Virus record (IMG/VR): IMGVR_UViG_3300046313_000144
Coordinates: 1 to 22,675 of that record
Length of the DNA: 22,675 bases
Strand: one strand, 5' to 3'
Source: a virus
The notes beneath the pieces were generated by a model, which was not told the DNA's origin, searched no databases, and was given only the letters and a program-made list of their open reading frames with translations. Both the position numbers and the translations under genes were made by a program. Below are positions 14,850 through 22,016 of the stretch, one piece after another. Every line of letters starts with the position of its first letter. Position 1 is the first letter of the stretch.

Positions 14850-14876
14850 AACAACAAAGCCTGGATAAACCAGGCT
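14850..14876 (-). terminator. Rho-independent terminator after the HNH gene
   Basis: AGCCTGG and CCAGGCT form a perfect 7-bp stem with loop TTTAT, followed by TTGTTGTTTT. It begins immediately after the stop codon of the HNH gene. Confidence 0.7.
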
Positions 14877-15503
14877 CTACTCTATCTTCCAGCCTTTTTT
14901 AAATTGTCCTGGGTTGTTCCTATGTCTGTGTTGCAGTGTTGCGTAAGCTATCCCTATTTGATTAGATATGTCTTGGTAGGATTGCTCTACATATGTTCTA
15001 CCGTCCTCAAAGGTAACTGTGTACGGACCTTTTGATGCTAATTTTAACCCCCTATTTCTCTCTGAAATACTGTTTGATATTTTTGCTCGACCTTCTTCCG
15101 TTATGTCTGATTTCATTCCTCTAAATACTCTTGAGGAGTTGTTTATATTACCTTTTAGTGCTATCGATATTTTCTCCCTATGGGATATACTTTTTTCACT
15201 TTTCCATAGATCTTGCAGAATTCTTCTTGCTTCTCCATACTCCTCTTTTGTAATTTTCCTCTTACCGTCAAAGGAAATTCTATGAAAAGCCCATAGCATC
15301 ATTTTTCCATAGATTGAATGTCCTTTCCAATACTCTGCCAGTATTTTATGAACTGTAAAGTGTTCTTCGGGAGTTAACAGTACCGTTGTCGATTTCTTAT
15401 CAAAACTTTTAGGAACGATATGATGTGCCTCATAGTAGGTCCCTTGTCCTTTTTTTCTACCTTCTTTTATTACTTGTCTAATAATTTTAAAATACTCTTC
15501 CAT
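14877..15503 (-). CDS. Free-standing HNH homing endonuclease with NUMOD3-like and HTH regions
   Basis: A 208-residue protein. Residues 22-60 carry the HNH core: YYEAHHIVPKSF (H27, H28) and LLTPEEHFTVHKIL (H48, H52). Residues about 106-145 hold NUMOD3-like DNA-binding repeats (HREKISIALKGN, then EEGRAKISNSISE). The C terminus (about 162-208) reads FEDGRTYVEQSYQDISNQIG and ends in FKKGWKIE, the style of a helix-turn-helix module of homing endonucleases. Such genes nick or cut DNA at a target in phages lacking the gene and spread by repair. It interrupts the run from tail tube to chaperone, has a terminator-like hairpin on each side and its own TATTTATA motif, so it appears to be an inserted cassette. 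Confidence 0.9.
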   Translation of the reverse strand: MEEYFKIIRQVIKEGRKKGQGTYYEAHHIVPKSFDKKSTTVLLTPEEHFTVHKILAEYWKGHSIYGKMMLWAFHRISFDGKRKITKEEYGEARRILQDLWKSEKSISHREKISIALKGNINNSSRVFRGMKSDITEEGRAKISNSISERNRGLKLASKGPYTVTFEDGRTYVEQSYQDISNQIGIAYATLQHRHRNNPGQFKKGWKIE

Positions 15504-15539
15504 AAAAAATGCCTATTTACTTTAATATAAATAGGCATT
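15504..15539 (-). terminator. Rho-independent terminator between tail tube and HNH genes
   Basis: A perfect 12-bp stem, AATGCCTATTTA with TAAATAGGCATT, has an 8-base loop and is followed by six T that run into the HNH start codon. The 5' arm contains the TATTTATA motif of the HNH gene, so only read-through RNA from upstream can form the full hairpin. Confidence 0.7.
15526..15533 (-). promoter_or_regulatory. Late-type motif TATTTATA before HNH gene
   Basis: TATTTATA lies 22 bases before the HNH ATG, in the context CCTATTTATATTAAAGT, inside the 5' arm of the terminator hairpin. Confidence 0.55.
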
Positions 15540-15571
15540 AGTTTTAAAAAGTAGTAATTTAGTATACGACT

Positions 15572-16060
15572 CTAATAGTTGAGAACACAGTAATCCATTG
15601 CTACTGTAATTCCTATCTCCACAATTCCGTCAGTAGAAGTCCAGTCGAACTGTCCAAAGTCACCTTTTGTTAAGAAAGCTCCTTTAATGATCCATTCTCC
15701 TACGATATCTCCTACAGGACCTAAGATGTTAAGTGTTAAGTCTTTTTTGTAGAAATCAGAATAACCAGCTCTACCAGTTACTGATTCATATCCTAGACGA
15801 GCCCATTCCATTACTGCTTGAGCCCCTGAAGGTGTGATTGGTGAGTAAAGAGTCATATCCATGTTCTCCCAGTTTCTTTTTCCTCTTATTTTTCTGTAAG
15901 AGTTAATGTGATCAAGTTTGATCTCTGAATCTGTGAAGTTTGGTGCTTTTACGTTTTTAACCATAAAAGCTGGGATATTATCTATATACATTACGAACCT
16001 GTGCTGAACCATTGGTTCGAAGGCTCTGAACATTATTTCGTTTGGATCTAATACTGCCAT
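15572..16060 (-). CDS. Tail tube protein, gp19-like
   Basis: A 162-residue protein that polymerises into the inner tail tube. It begins AVLDPNEIMFRAFEPMVQHR followed by FVMYIDNIPAFMVKNVKAP, the characteristic opening beta strands of T4-type tubes, and has the expected length (T4 gp19 is 163 residues). DHINSYRKIRGKRNWENMDMTLY at about 50-72 and the C-terminal EIGITVAMDYCVLNY complete the pattern. The gene follows the sheath by 46 bases that contain a TATTTATA motif, so the tube can be transcribed separately and more strongly. A terminator-like hairpin lies after it. Confidence 0.93.
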   Translation of the reverse strand: MAVLDPNEIMFRAFEPMVQHRFVMYIDNIPAFMVKNVKAPNFTDSEIKLDHINSYRKIRGKRNWENMDMTLYSPITPSGAQAVMEWARLGYESVTGRAGYSDFYKKDLTLNILGPVGDIVGEWIIKGAFLTKGDFGQFDWTSTDGIVEIGITVAMDYCVLNY

Positions 16061-16081
16061 TTTATTTTTTACTTATTTAAT

Positions 16082-16089
16082 TATAAATA
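16082..16089 (-). promoter_or_regulatory. Late-type motif TATTTATA before tube gene
   Basis: TATTTATA lies 21 bases before the tube ATG, in the context GATATTTATAATTAAAT; it shares the GA before and the TAA-rich run after the box with the sheath copy. Confidence 0.6.
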
Positions 16090-16106
16090 TCTATGTTTAT
16101 CAAATC

Positions 16107-17858
16107 TTATCCGAAAGTAGCTCCTGTTGGTTCGATTACGAAATCTAATACTACATATTCAATTGTTTTAGCTGGTTGGATAAAGATCTGACCTACTAAT
16201 TGGTTTCTGTCTACAACATCTGCTGTGTTGTTTGAATCATCCATTACAACTCTGTATGCATAAAGACCTTGTCTTTGTACTACTGATTCTAAGTAAGGAT
16301 TTACTGTAGCTAAGAATTTGTTTCTTGTAGCGATAGTATTTTGTTCGAATACTAAGTTACGAGCTTGATCACCAATGAATTTCTTAAGTTCGATTAACAA
16401 TCTTCTTACATTTACTCTATCTAATGCTGATGCTTTAGTTTGCAATGTTTTTTGTCCGAATACTGAAATACCTGTTCCTGGGAATGAAGCGATTGGGTTA
16501 ACTTTTCCTGCGTAAAGAGTATCTCTTTCTGCTTTAGTTAATCTCTTCTCTGCTTGGATTACTCCTCCGATTCCTCCTCTTACTAGACCTGCTGGTGCAA
16601 ACCATGGTGCTGAAGATGCATCTGTGAAAGCGTATACTCCTGGAATCATTGTTCCTGCTGGAACGTATTCGTTTTTACCTGTAGCTGATTGAACTTGTAC
16701 CCATGGCCAGTAACTTGCTGCATATGAACTATTGATTCCTGCTGCTTCTGCTACTGCTAGTGCTGCTGTTGAACCTGTTGCAACTAAATCCACTACTGCG
16801 ATACAGTCTCCTCTATCCTCTGCTAAAGCCACTACATTAGCCAATACTGTAGCTCCGTTTGGATTATCGTTGATAAGACCTGGTGCTGCAATAACGTTGA
16901 ATTGGAAGTCGTCTTTGTTTGATAACAAGTTAACTGCATTTGTATAGTTAGCTGCTACTAATCCTTGAATGTTGCCTGATGTTCCGATTGAACTAAACAA
17001 GTTGGCTCCACCTGCTATAGCTCCAGATGCATTGTAGAATGAACCTGATGTTGCTTTTGGTAAAGATGCTGCGTAAGAAACGTTGTTCGCATCCACTCCT
17101 ACACTTACTCCATCTGTTTTAATGTAGTCAGGTGTTGGATGATTAACTGCAGTTATTCTAATATAGTTTGATCTATTTGGATATTCTCCAACTACTCTGT
17201 TAGATGATACTCCATCATAGGTAACTGTTTGGTTACCAATTACTCTTTCTACATAGTTTGGAGAGTTTGGATCTAAGTCTACGTTAAATGTCTCTAAGAT
17301 AGTCTTATTATTAGCACTATCGTCTCCCTGTCTAACAAGTAAAGAGAAAGTACCTTTGTCTGCATTTACATTAGCGATTTCCCATCTTACGTTCTCTTTT
17401 GATCCAGATACCAATGATCCATCTGAATTGATGTAAGTAGAAGCTCCAACTACTGCTGAAGTCTGTGCTAATGCATTGTTATAAAGAGCGCCTTTTCCTA
17501 TAGTTTCGAAAGTGAAAGGTTGATCTATGTGAGTAGATGATGCTGATAAGAATGTATTTGCTGCTGCTGTGTATGATCCAGAAACCACTCTTGTTACTAA
17601 TGCTGTTTGTCCTCCATTTGAGAAGTAATTCTTAACTGCAATAGAAGTCAAGAACTCATAGCTTTTAGAAGCTGAAAGGAATGTATCGCCGAACTTTCTT
17701 ACATACTCATTATAAGATGTAACAACAGTAGGCTGATCATAAGGTCCTTTTACAGTAGGTCCTAAAAACGCTGCTCCTGCCGCAATTGGCTGTGGTTGTA
17801 TAAACGAGATGTCATTTTCTCTTGAAAATACTCCTGGAGAGATAATTGATTCTGCCAT
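16107..17858 (-). CDS. Contractile tail sheath protein, gp18-like
   Basis: A 583-residue sheath subunit. The start ESIISPGVFSRENDISF is the usual sheath N terminus, and FLGPTVKGPYDQPTVVTSY at about 31-49 follows. The conserved C-terminal sheath domain (about 465-583) contains NVRRLLIELKKFIGDQARN, LVFEQNT, VNPYLESVVQRQGLYAYRV and a final IEYVVLDFVIEPTGA. Length is somewhat shorter than T4 gp18 (659). A TATTTATA motif lies 26 bases before the ATG, and a hairpin with a TTCG loop lies further upstream, so this gene heads the late tail operon. Confidence 0.94.
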   Translation of the reverse strand: MAESIISPGVFSRENDISFIQPQPIAAGAAFLGPTVKGPYDQPTVVTSYNEYVRKFGDTFLSASKSYEFLTSIAVKNYFSNGGQTALVTRVVSGSYTAAANTFLSASSTHIDQPFTFETIGKGALYNNALAQTSAVVGASTYINSDGSLVSGSKENVRWEIANVNADKGTFSLLVRQGDDSANNKTILETFNVDLDPNSPNYVERVIGNQTVTYDGVSSNRVVGEYPNRSNYIRITAVNHPTPDYIKTDGVSVGVDANNVSYAASLPKATSGSFYNASGAIAGGANLFSSIGTSGNIQGLVAANYTNAVNLLSNKDDFQFNVIAAPGLINDNPNGATVLANVVALAEDRGDCIAVVDLVATGSTAALAVAEAAGINSSYAASYWPWVQVQSATGKNEYVPAGTMIPGVYAFTDASSAPWFAPAGLVRGGIGGVIQAEKRLTKAERDTLYAGKVNPIASFPGTGISVFGQKTLQTKASALDRVNVRRLLIELKKFIGDQARNLVFEQNTIATRNKFLATVNPYLESVVQRQGLYAYRVVMDDSNNTADVVDRNQLVGQIFIQPAKTIEYVVLDFVIEPTGATFG

Positions 17859-17884
17859 GTTTTTCTAATTTGTGTTTAATTTAA

Positions 17885-17892
17885 TATAAATA
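17885..17892 (-). promoter_or_regulatory. Late-type motif TATTTATA before sheath gene
   Basis: TATTTATA lies 26 bases before the sheath ATG, in the context GATATTTATATTAAATT. It belongs to a set found only in intergenic DNA. Confidence 0.6.
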
Positions 17893-17948
17893 TCTTGGGA
17901 TTTTGGGAAACCCTTCACACTAGTTACAGGGCTTGTTCTCTACAATAA

Positions 17949-17986
17949 ATAGGAAAGGAGAGTCGAAACCCTCCTTTTTATCCTAT
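17949..17986 (-). terminator. Hairpin with TTCG loop upstream of the sheath gene
   Basis: AAGGAGGGT and ACTCTCCTT form a 9-bp stem (one G-U) closed by TTCG. Outer arms ATAGGA and TCCTAT can pair beyond a four-base bulge. No clean T tail follows, only TCCTATTTATT, so it may be a weak terminator or an RNA end-protecting structure between the enzyme operon and the sheath. Confidence 0.5.
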
Positions 17987-18000
17987 ATGTACGTTTAGAT

Positions 18001-18276
18001 TTATACTGCAGGTACTTCTTCTGCTGGTACTAAAGTAATCTCACCTGTTTGTAGGTTGATTGATCCTTTTCCGTAAGCCTCTTCTAAGTGTTTTGCAATC
18101 TCTTTCTCTTCAGCTACAACCTCTAACAAGAATGCCTCTACTGACTCTCTTCTTGATTTTAATTGTAATTTAGCCAATTCGATTTGACCTAATTCAATTA
18201 CTGCCGAATGAGTTTTGTCTTGAACTTCTCTTACTTCTTTTAACTCTTTTTCTGTTAGTTTTTTTACTATTTCCAT
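18001..18276 (-). CDS. Small coiled-coil protein of unknown function
   Basis: A 91-residue protein that is charged and almost entirely helical from residue 5 to about 68 (LTEKELKEVREVQDKTHSA, then ELGQIELAKLQLKSRRESVE), with heptad-like Leu/Val spacing that suggests a coiled coil. The last 20 residues (NLQTGEITLVPAEEVPAV) look like a small beta hairpin plus acidic tail. It starts 4 bases after the 740-residue enzyme gene and precedes the terminator-like hairpin in front of the sheath gene, so it belongs to the enzyme operon rather than to the sheath transcript. No family assigned. Confidence 0.75.
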   Translation of the reverse strand: MEIVKKLTEKELKEVREVQDKTHSAVIELGQIELAKLQLKSRRESVEAFLLEVVAEEKEIAKHLEEAYGKGSINLQTGEITLVPAEEVPAV

Positions 18277-18280
18277 GGTT

Positions 18281-20503
18281 TTAATTTAATTTATTTAACA
18301 TATATTTTTCTGCGTTCTTAATTCTATCACTCGTATCCTCCATACCAGTTAATATGACTGGATCAACTAAGTCTGGATGTACCCACCAATCCTCATAATT
18401 TGAGATGTTATTTGGTGCTATATCCGATACTACTAATTGGTATCCTTTTGATTGTAAATACTCTCTTGACTTTTCTCTATATGATCTAGTTACATCTGCA
18501 TAGTAGTCGTGTTCGAAAGTAATCACTGCAAACCTGTACTTGTCTAGTGGTATCATCTTTAGAATATCCAACGTAACTGATGGTGGTTCACAATCTACTT
18601 GTAAGTAGTCGATATCTGTTGTATCGAAGTTCTCTCCAATAAATACGTCATAGTCTACTTTTGTAGCATCTGTTAGTACTATTTTGTTTGCTCTCTGTGC
18701 TTTAAACTTCTCTACCTCATGTGGTAGAATCTCTAACGATACTCCTGTCCAGTCGTAGTTCTTTTCAAGCAATGCTGTATTGTTTCCATGAAAAGGATCT
18801 GCTGCTCCTATCTCTAAGTACGTACCTTTTTTCTTACCATCCAACATCGATAGTATAAACATATCTTGGTATGTCTGAGAGTAGTTGCTTACAATCTTAT
18901 CTGAGTCTTTGAATTTGAATCGTAAAGATGAGTGCATCGATGATGTATATCTTAGGAACGGATCTGGTCCTGATCCTAGTGATGTGATATTGTTTTGTAC
19001 TAACTCGACGTATCTTGGATTCATACTACCTCTCTGTAGAACTAGCTCCTGCAATAACTCCCTTGCCTCCATTGTTCTACCAATCCACCAAGCAGCTACT
19101 GCTTTTTGGAAGGTTAACATATAGCTTCCCAAGTAGTCCGCATCTAGTATGCTTGGTTGTGAGTGCCCATGTGTCAATCCCATACTTGCCATTACATATG
19201 CATCTTGCCACTCTTGTTTTGATTCATACCACATACTTAAGTATAGGTAGGCCTCAGGTCTTGTAGGATCGTTTGCTAATGCATTTTGGTAAGCATGTTT
19301 TGCACTATAGGGTCTTCTTCCCTGTTTATCGATACACTTTGCTACCCTAATTAATGCTGTGTAGGGTTCATTACTATATTCTGCACTTCTTAGGTAGAAC
19401 GATAATGCTGATGAGTAGTCTTGTGTGTGTTCGTAGTATCTCCCTACTTGAAAGTTAAGTGTTGGATCGAATGGATTGTTAAGGTAGTCTGCAATCAACC
19501 CCTCTTGTCTAGTTTTACCTGTATACTCATTGTGCTCTAATCCTAAAAAGGTATTAAGGTAATCTACTGGTATCTCTAGTAGAAATGAAGTTGTATCCTG
19601 GAATGCGAATGTAACTAGCATTTTACCCCTATGTAGTGCTATTCCACAAGCAAACTCAATTCTTGCAGTCATGAACTTAAAGTCCTCAGTAACGGTTACG
19701 ACATTCCAGTCCTTATCCCAAACTATGAACCTATGGTAGTATTGTCCATCCTTACGTCCATTCTCGTTGTTCCAAAGATCAACCTCATGTGTAAGTGCTA
19801 TCCTATAATCTCCAAAAGGAATTACTTGTGATCCTCCTCTTACATCCCTAGCGAACTCCTTAGTATTTTCTTTAAGGATTACTGTCTCTGATGTGTTAGT
19901 AACTGGATCTACTTTAACGATCTCTAAAGGGAAAGTCCACTTAACGTAGTGGTACGGCATATCCACAATAGGCATCCAGTTTTTCTCACAATACGTATCT
20001 GCAGGTGGTTCAATTCTATTTCTAGTTACCTCTGCATTGTTGACTATTTGTGATAGTTCCATTCTACCTACCCCATTTGTTGTAGTGTCTCTCCTTACTC
20101 CTGAGTATAGTAGCTTGTTATCCCATTTAGTTATTCTAACATCCTCTAGTCCTACAAACTCCCAAAGTGGTTTTACATCCAACTTAGTTGTATCTACTTT
20201 TGCAGATGACACTATTTCTAGTGTATTTGGATCTAGTTTACATAGGTAGTTGGTGGTTGTAAGGGTAATATCATCCTCAGGGTTTAGGTACGCTAATGGT
20301 CCCCATTTACTTTGGAATTTCTGCTCACCTTCACTATGATACAGCATGTAGTTTATGTGTCTCAAGTTTAGGTAGATGTCGCCTCCCTCTACTAGAATAG
20401 ATGGATTAATTTGAGGTAGTCCTTGGGTTTGAGAACTTGGAAGAATTAGAGGTTTAATAAACCCTCCATTATCTATGACCTGTTTACAAAAATTGTCTAA
20501 CAT
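18281..20503 (-). CDS. Three-domain enzyme: glycosidase-like beta-propeller, TPR region, FkbM-type methyltransferase
   Basis: A 740-residue fusion. Residues about 35-320 resemble five-bladed propeller glycosidases/phosphorylases (GH43/GH130-like): FVGLEDVRITKWDNKLLYSG near 116-135, EKNWMPI at 173-179, RGGSQVIP at 222-229, YYHRFIVWDKDW at 255-266 and IEFACGIALHRGKM at 282-295. Residues about 350-485 are helical TPR-like repeats (YYEHTQDYSSALSFYLRSAE; YQNALANDPTRPEAYLYLS). Residues about 540-715 are an FkbM-type SAM-dependent methyltransferase: SQTYQDMFILSML, then YLEIGAADPFHGNNTALLE with E564-I-G-A as the SAM loop, VDCEPPSVTLDIL, and ITFEHDYY. This suggests methylation of a sugar on a glycan recognised by the propeller. 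A TTG-N20-TATATTA promoter candidate precedes it. Confidence 0.8.
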   Translation of the reverse strand: MLDNFCKQVIDNGGFIKPLILPSSQTQGLPQINPSILVEGGDIYLNLRHINYMLYHSEGEQKFQSKWGPLAYLNPEDDITLTTTNYLCKLDPNTLEIVSSAKVDTTKLDVKPLWEFVGLEDVRITKWDNKLLYSGVRRDTTTNGVGRMELSQIVNNAEVTRNRIEPPADTYCEKNWMPIVDMPYHYVKWTFPLEIVKVDPVTNTSETVILKENTKEFARDVRGGSQVIPFGDYRIALTHEVDLWNNENGRKDGQYYHRFIVWDKDWNVVTVTEDFKFMTARIEFACGIALHRGKMLVTFAFQDTTSFLLEIPVDYLNTFLGLEHNEYTGKTRQEGLIADYLNNPFDPTLNFQVGRYYEHTQDYSSALSFYLRSAEYSNEPYTALIRVAKCIDKQGRRPYSAKHAYQNALANDPTRPEAYLYLSMWYESKQEWQDAYVMASMGLTHGHSQPSILDADYLGSYMLTFQKAVAAWWIGRTMEARELLQELVLQRGSMNPRYVELVQNNITSLGSGPDPFLRYTSSMHSSLRFKFKDSDKIVSNYSQTYQDMFILSMLDGKKKGTYLEIGAADPFHGNNTALLEKNYDWTGVSLEILPHEVEKFKAQRANKIVLTDATKVDYDVFIGENFDTTDIDYLQVDCEPPSVTLDILKMIPLDKYRFAVITFEHDYYADVTRSYREKSREYLQSKGYQLVVSDIAPNNISNYEDWWVHPDLVDPVILTGMEDTSDRIKNAEKYMLNKLN

Positions 20504-20525
20504 ATAACTTATTAAGTGTTTTTAT

Positions 20526-20556
20526 ATAATATACAAAACTATTTTACATTATCCAA
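20526..20556 (-). promoter_or_regulatory. Promoter candidate TTG-N20-TATATTA before the 740-residue enzyme
   Basis: TTG (20554-20556) and TATATTAT (20526-20533) are separated by 20 bases, 22 bases before the ATG at 20503. The form is close to the Bacteroidota -33 TTG / -7 TAnnTTTG pattern. Confidence 0.45.
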
Positions 20557-21259
20557 CCTGTATATTGAAGTTAATTACTGCTCGATGTTTTTTTCCGTAG
20601 AATGGTTCTACTGAGTGGACTATGTCGTATGGCCAGATGATTAGCATTCCCTTCTTAGGTCTTATGTAATATTTCATACCTCTGATGTGAAAAGAGAACA
20701 CACCGCTATATGGATGGTCTTGAATTGGATCACCATCAGACAAGTAATATCCCCCTGAGAACATGATTGGCTTAGCTTCTTCGTGATGCCATCTGCAGTG
20801 GTTGTGTGCATTGTGTCCTCTACCTGAGTATGGGTCATAATATTGTAGCCAACTTTCGGTTATGGTAGGTTTGCTCTTTACTTCTACTTGTATTGATTTA
20901 AGTAGTTGTAAAAACCCTCCCTCTATTCGTCTTCTTATAACCTGTACATCCTCATCCGGATTATCTAAGAAATCATTTGGTGGAGTATAGAACCTACTTC
21001 CAATAGGTGGGAACTCATGATTCTCTACCCACTGATCTTGTCTGTCGTAACTTACTTGATAGGTAGATTGTCTCTCTTGATCATACTGCTGAGGTAGTTC
21101 CTGTCCCATTCTCTTCTGGGTATCTGTAAGAGTCTCTAATCCTAATTGGTATATCTTATCTGTTAGTACGTCGTCAAAGATTCTTTGATATACAGGAATT
21201 GGAGCTAAGTGGAATACATGCTCGTCTGCTGTTTGTATGAGTGGCTGTTTAAAGTACAT
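20549..21259 (-). CDS. Probable 2OG-Fe(II) oxygenase (prolyl hydroxylase-like fold)
   Basis: I choose ATG at 21259 (236 residues) because it lies two bases after the stop of the preceding gene; a longer reading from TTG at 21349 would overlap that gene by 89 bases. The C-terminal half has the double-stranded beta-helix pattern of phage 2OG-Fe(II) oxygenases: YDPYSGRGHNAHNHCRWHHE at 141-160, IMFSGGYYLSDGD at 165-177, PKKGMLIIWPYDIVHSVEP at 201-219 and KKHRAVINFNIQ at 223-234. Metal ligands are probably from H152/H154 or the H158-x-E160 pair with H215; R226 is the likely 2OG anchor. The substrate is unknown. The neighbours point to glycan or protein modification. Confidence 0.75.
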   Translation of the reverse strand: MYFKQPLIQTADEHVFHLAPIPVYQRIFDDVLTDKIYQLGLETLTDTQKRMGQELPQQYDQERQSTYQVSYDRQDQWVENHEFPPIGSRFYTPPNDFLDNPDEDVQVIRRRIEGGFLQLLKSIQVEVKSKPTITESWLQYYDPYSGRGHNAHNHCRWHHEEAKPIMFSGGYYLSDGDPIQDHPYSGVFSFHIRGMKYYIRPKKGMLIIWPYDIVHSVEPFYGKKHRAVINFNIQVG

Positions 21260-21260
21260 A

Positions 21261-22016
21261 CTATACGTGTTGAAAGTAGATGGTCTTATTTGGGAGTACC
21301 TTGTTAAGGTCTCTTTGAGTAAAATGGGTATCCTGCTTTGCACTAGCAACTAGTGGTTCAAATCTTAACGAGTACTCCTCTATGTTATTACAGTGCTGTT
21401 TTGCATACTGTAGAAATCCCATCTCCTCAATTGCTATATTAATATCGCTATTTTGTTTGAGTATACCTACTAAGGAATTAATGGAGTCGTAACTACTACA
21501 GTAGATAAATCCTGCATTTGGAGTAACAAAGGAATCTTGCCACTTATAGTGGAACTTGGTTAGCCCCTCATACTGCTTCTCTATGTACTGCTTTTCCTTT
21601 ATTGGAATATCTAGCCACTGACTATAGACTTGCTCTTTGTAGTTAATAGGGTATACGTATAGTGGCATCTGAATACTATCTCTGCTTCTCAGTAGCTGAT
21701 AGAAGTTGTCATCCAGCTCTCTCTCCTGTAGGCAGTCCCAATCTAGAAATACTACTTCTTTGAATTGAAGTACACCTGATTGAATTGCCCAGAGTTTAGG
21801 TAGCATGTATATGTCTGAGTTGTTTAAGTAGTCGTACTCGAATTCTCCCATATACTCACATTCAAATCCTAACGATTTTATGTAGTTATAGTTTGATTGG
21901 CCCCAAACATATACGTAGTCATCTAACTTAGATGTGTTTCTTATGTTAAGTATCTCATCCGAATGCCTCCCACCAAAGGCTGAGAGGTCTCCCCAATATG
22001 CTCTAATGAATCTCAA
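21261..22016 (-). CDS. Glycosyltransferase-like protein (GT-A type), copy 2 of a tandem pair
   Basis: A 251-residue protein starting at TTG 22016, overlapping the TGA of the previous gene as TTGA; there is no earlier ATG and the N terminus RFIRAYWGDLSAFGGRH looks complete. EVVFLDWDCLQ at 87-97 gives D92-W-D94, a DxD-like metal/nucleotide-sugar site, and VTPNAGFIYCSS at 164-175 matches the NxGf strand of GT-A enzymes. YIKSLGFECEYMG at 45-57 and QMPLYVYP at 116-123 are shared with the upstream gene. I infer sugar transfer from these motifs; the exact family and acceptor are unknown. Confidence 0.62.
   Translation of the reverse strand: MRFIRAYWGDLSAFGGRHSDEILNIRNTSKLDDYVYVWGQSNYNYIKSLGFECEYMGEFEYDYLNNSDIYMLPKLWAIQSGVLQFKEVVFLDWDCLQERELDDNFYQLLRSRDSIQMPLYVYPINYKEQVYSQWLDIPIKEKQYIEKQYEGLTKFHYKWQDSFVTPNAGFIYCSSYDSINSLVGILKQNSDINIAIEEMGFLQYAKQHCNNIEEYSLRFEPLVASAKQDTHFTQRDLNKVLPNKTIYFQHV

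Noticed and set aside
11225-17892. T4-type late promoters TATAAATA on the plus strand
   Set aside because: The plus-strand reading points away from every downstream structural gene, and no plus-strand gene exists to be served. The minus-strand reading TATTTATA fits position better.
21260-21349. N-terminal extension of the oxygenase from TTG at 21349
   Set aside because: It would overlap the preceding gene by 89 bases and begins with a rare start codon, whereas ATG at 21259 lies two bases after that gene's stop.
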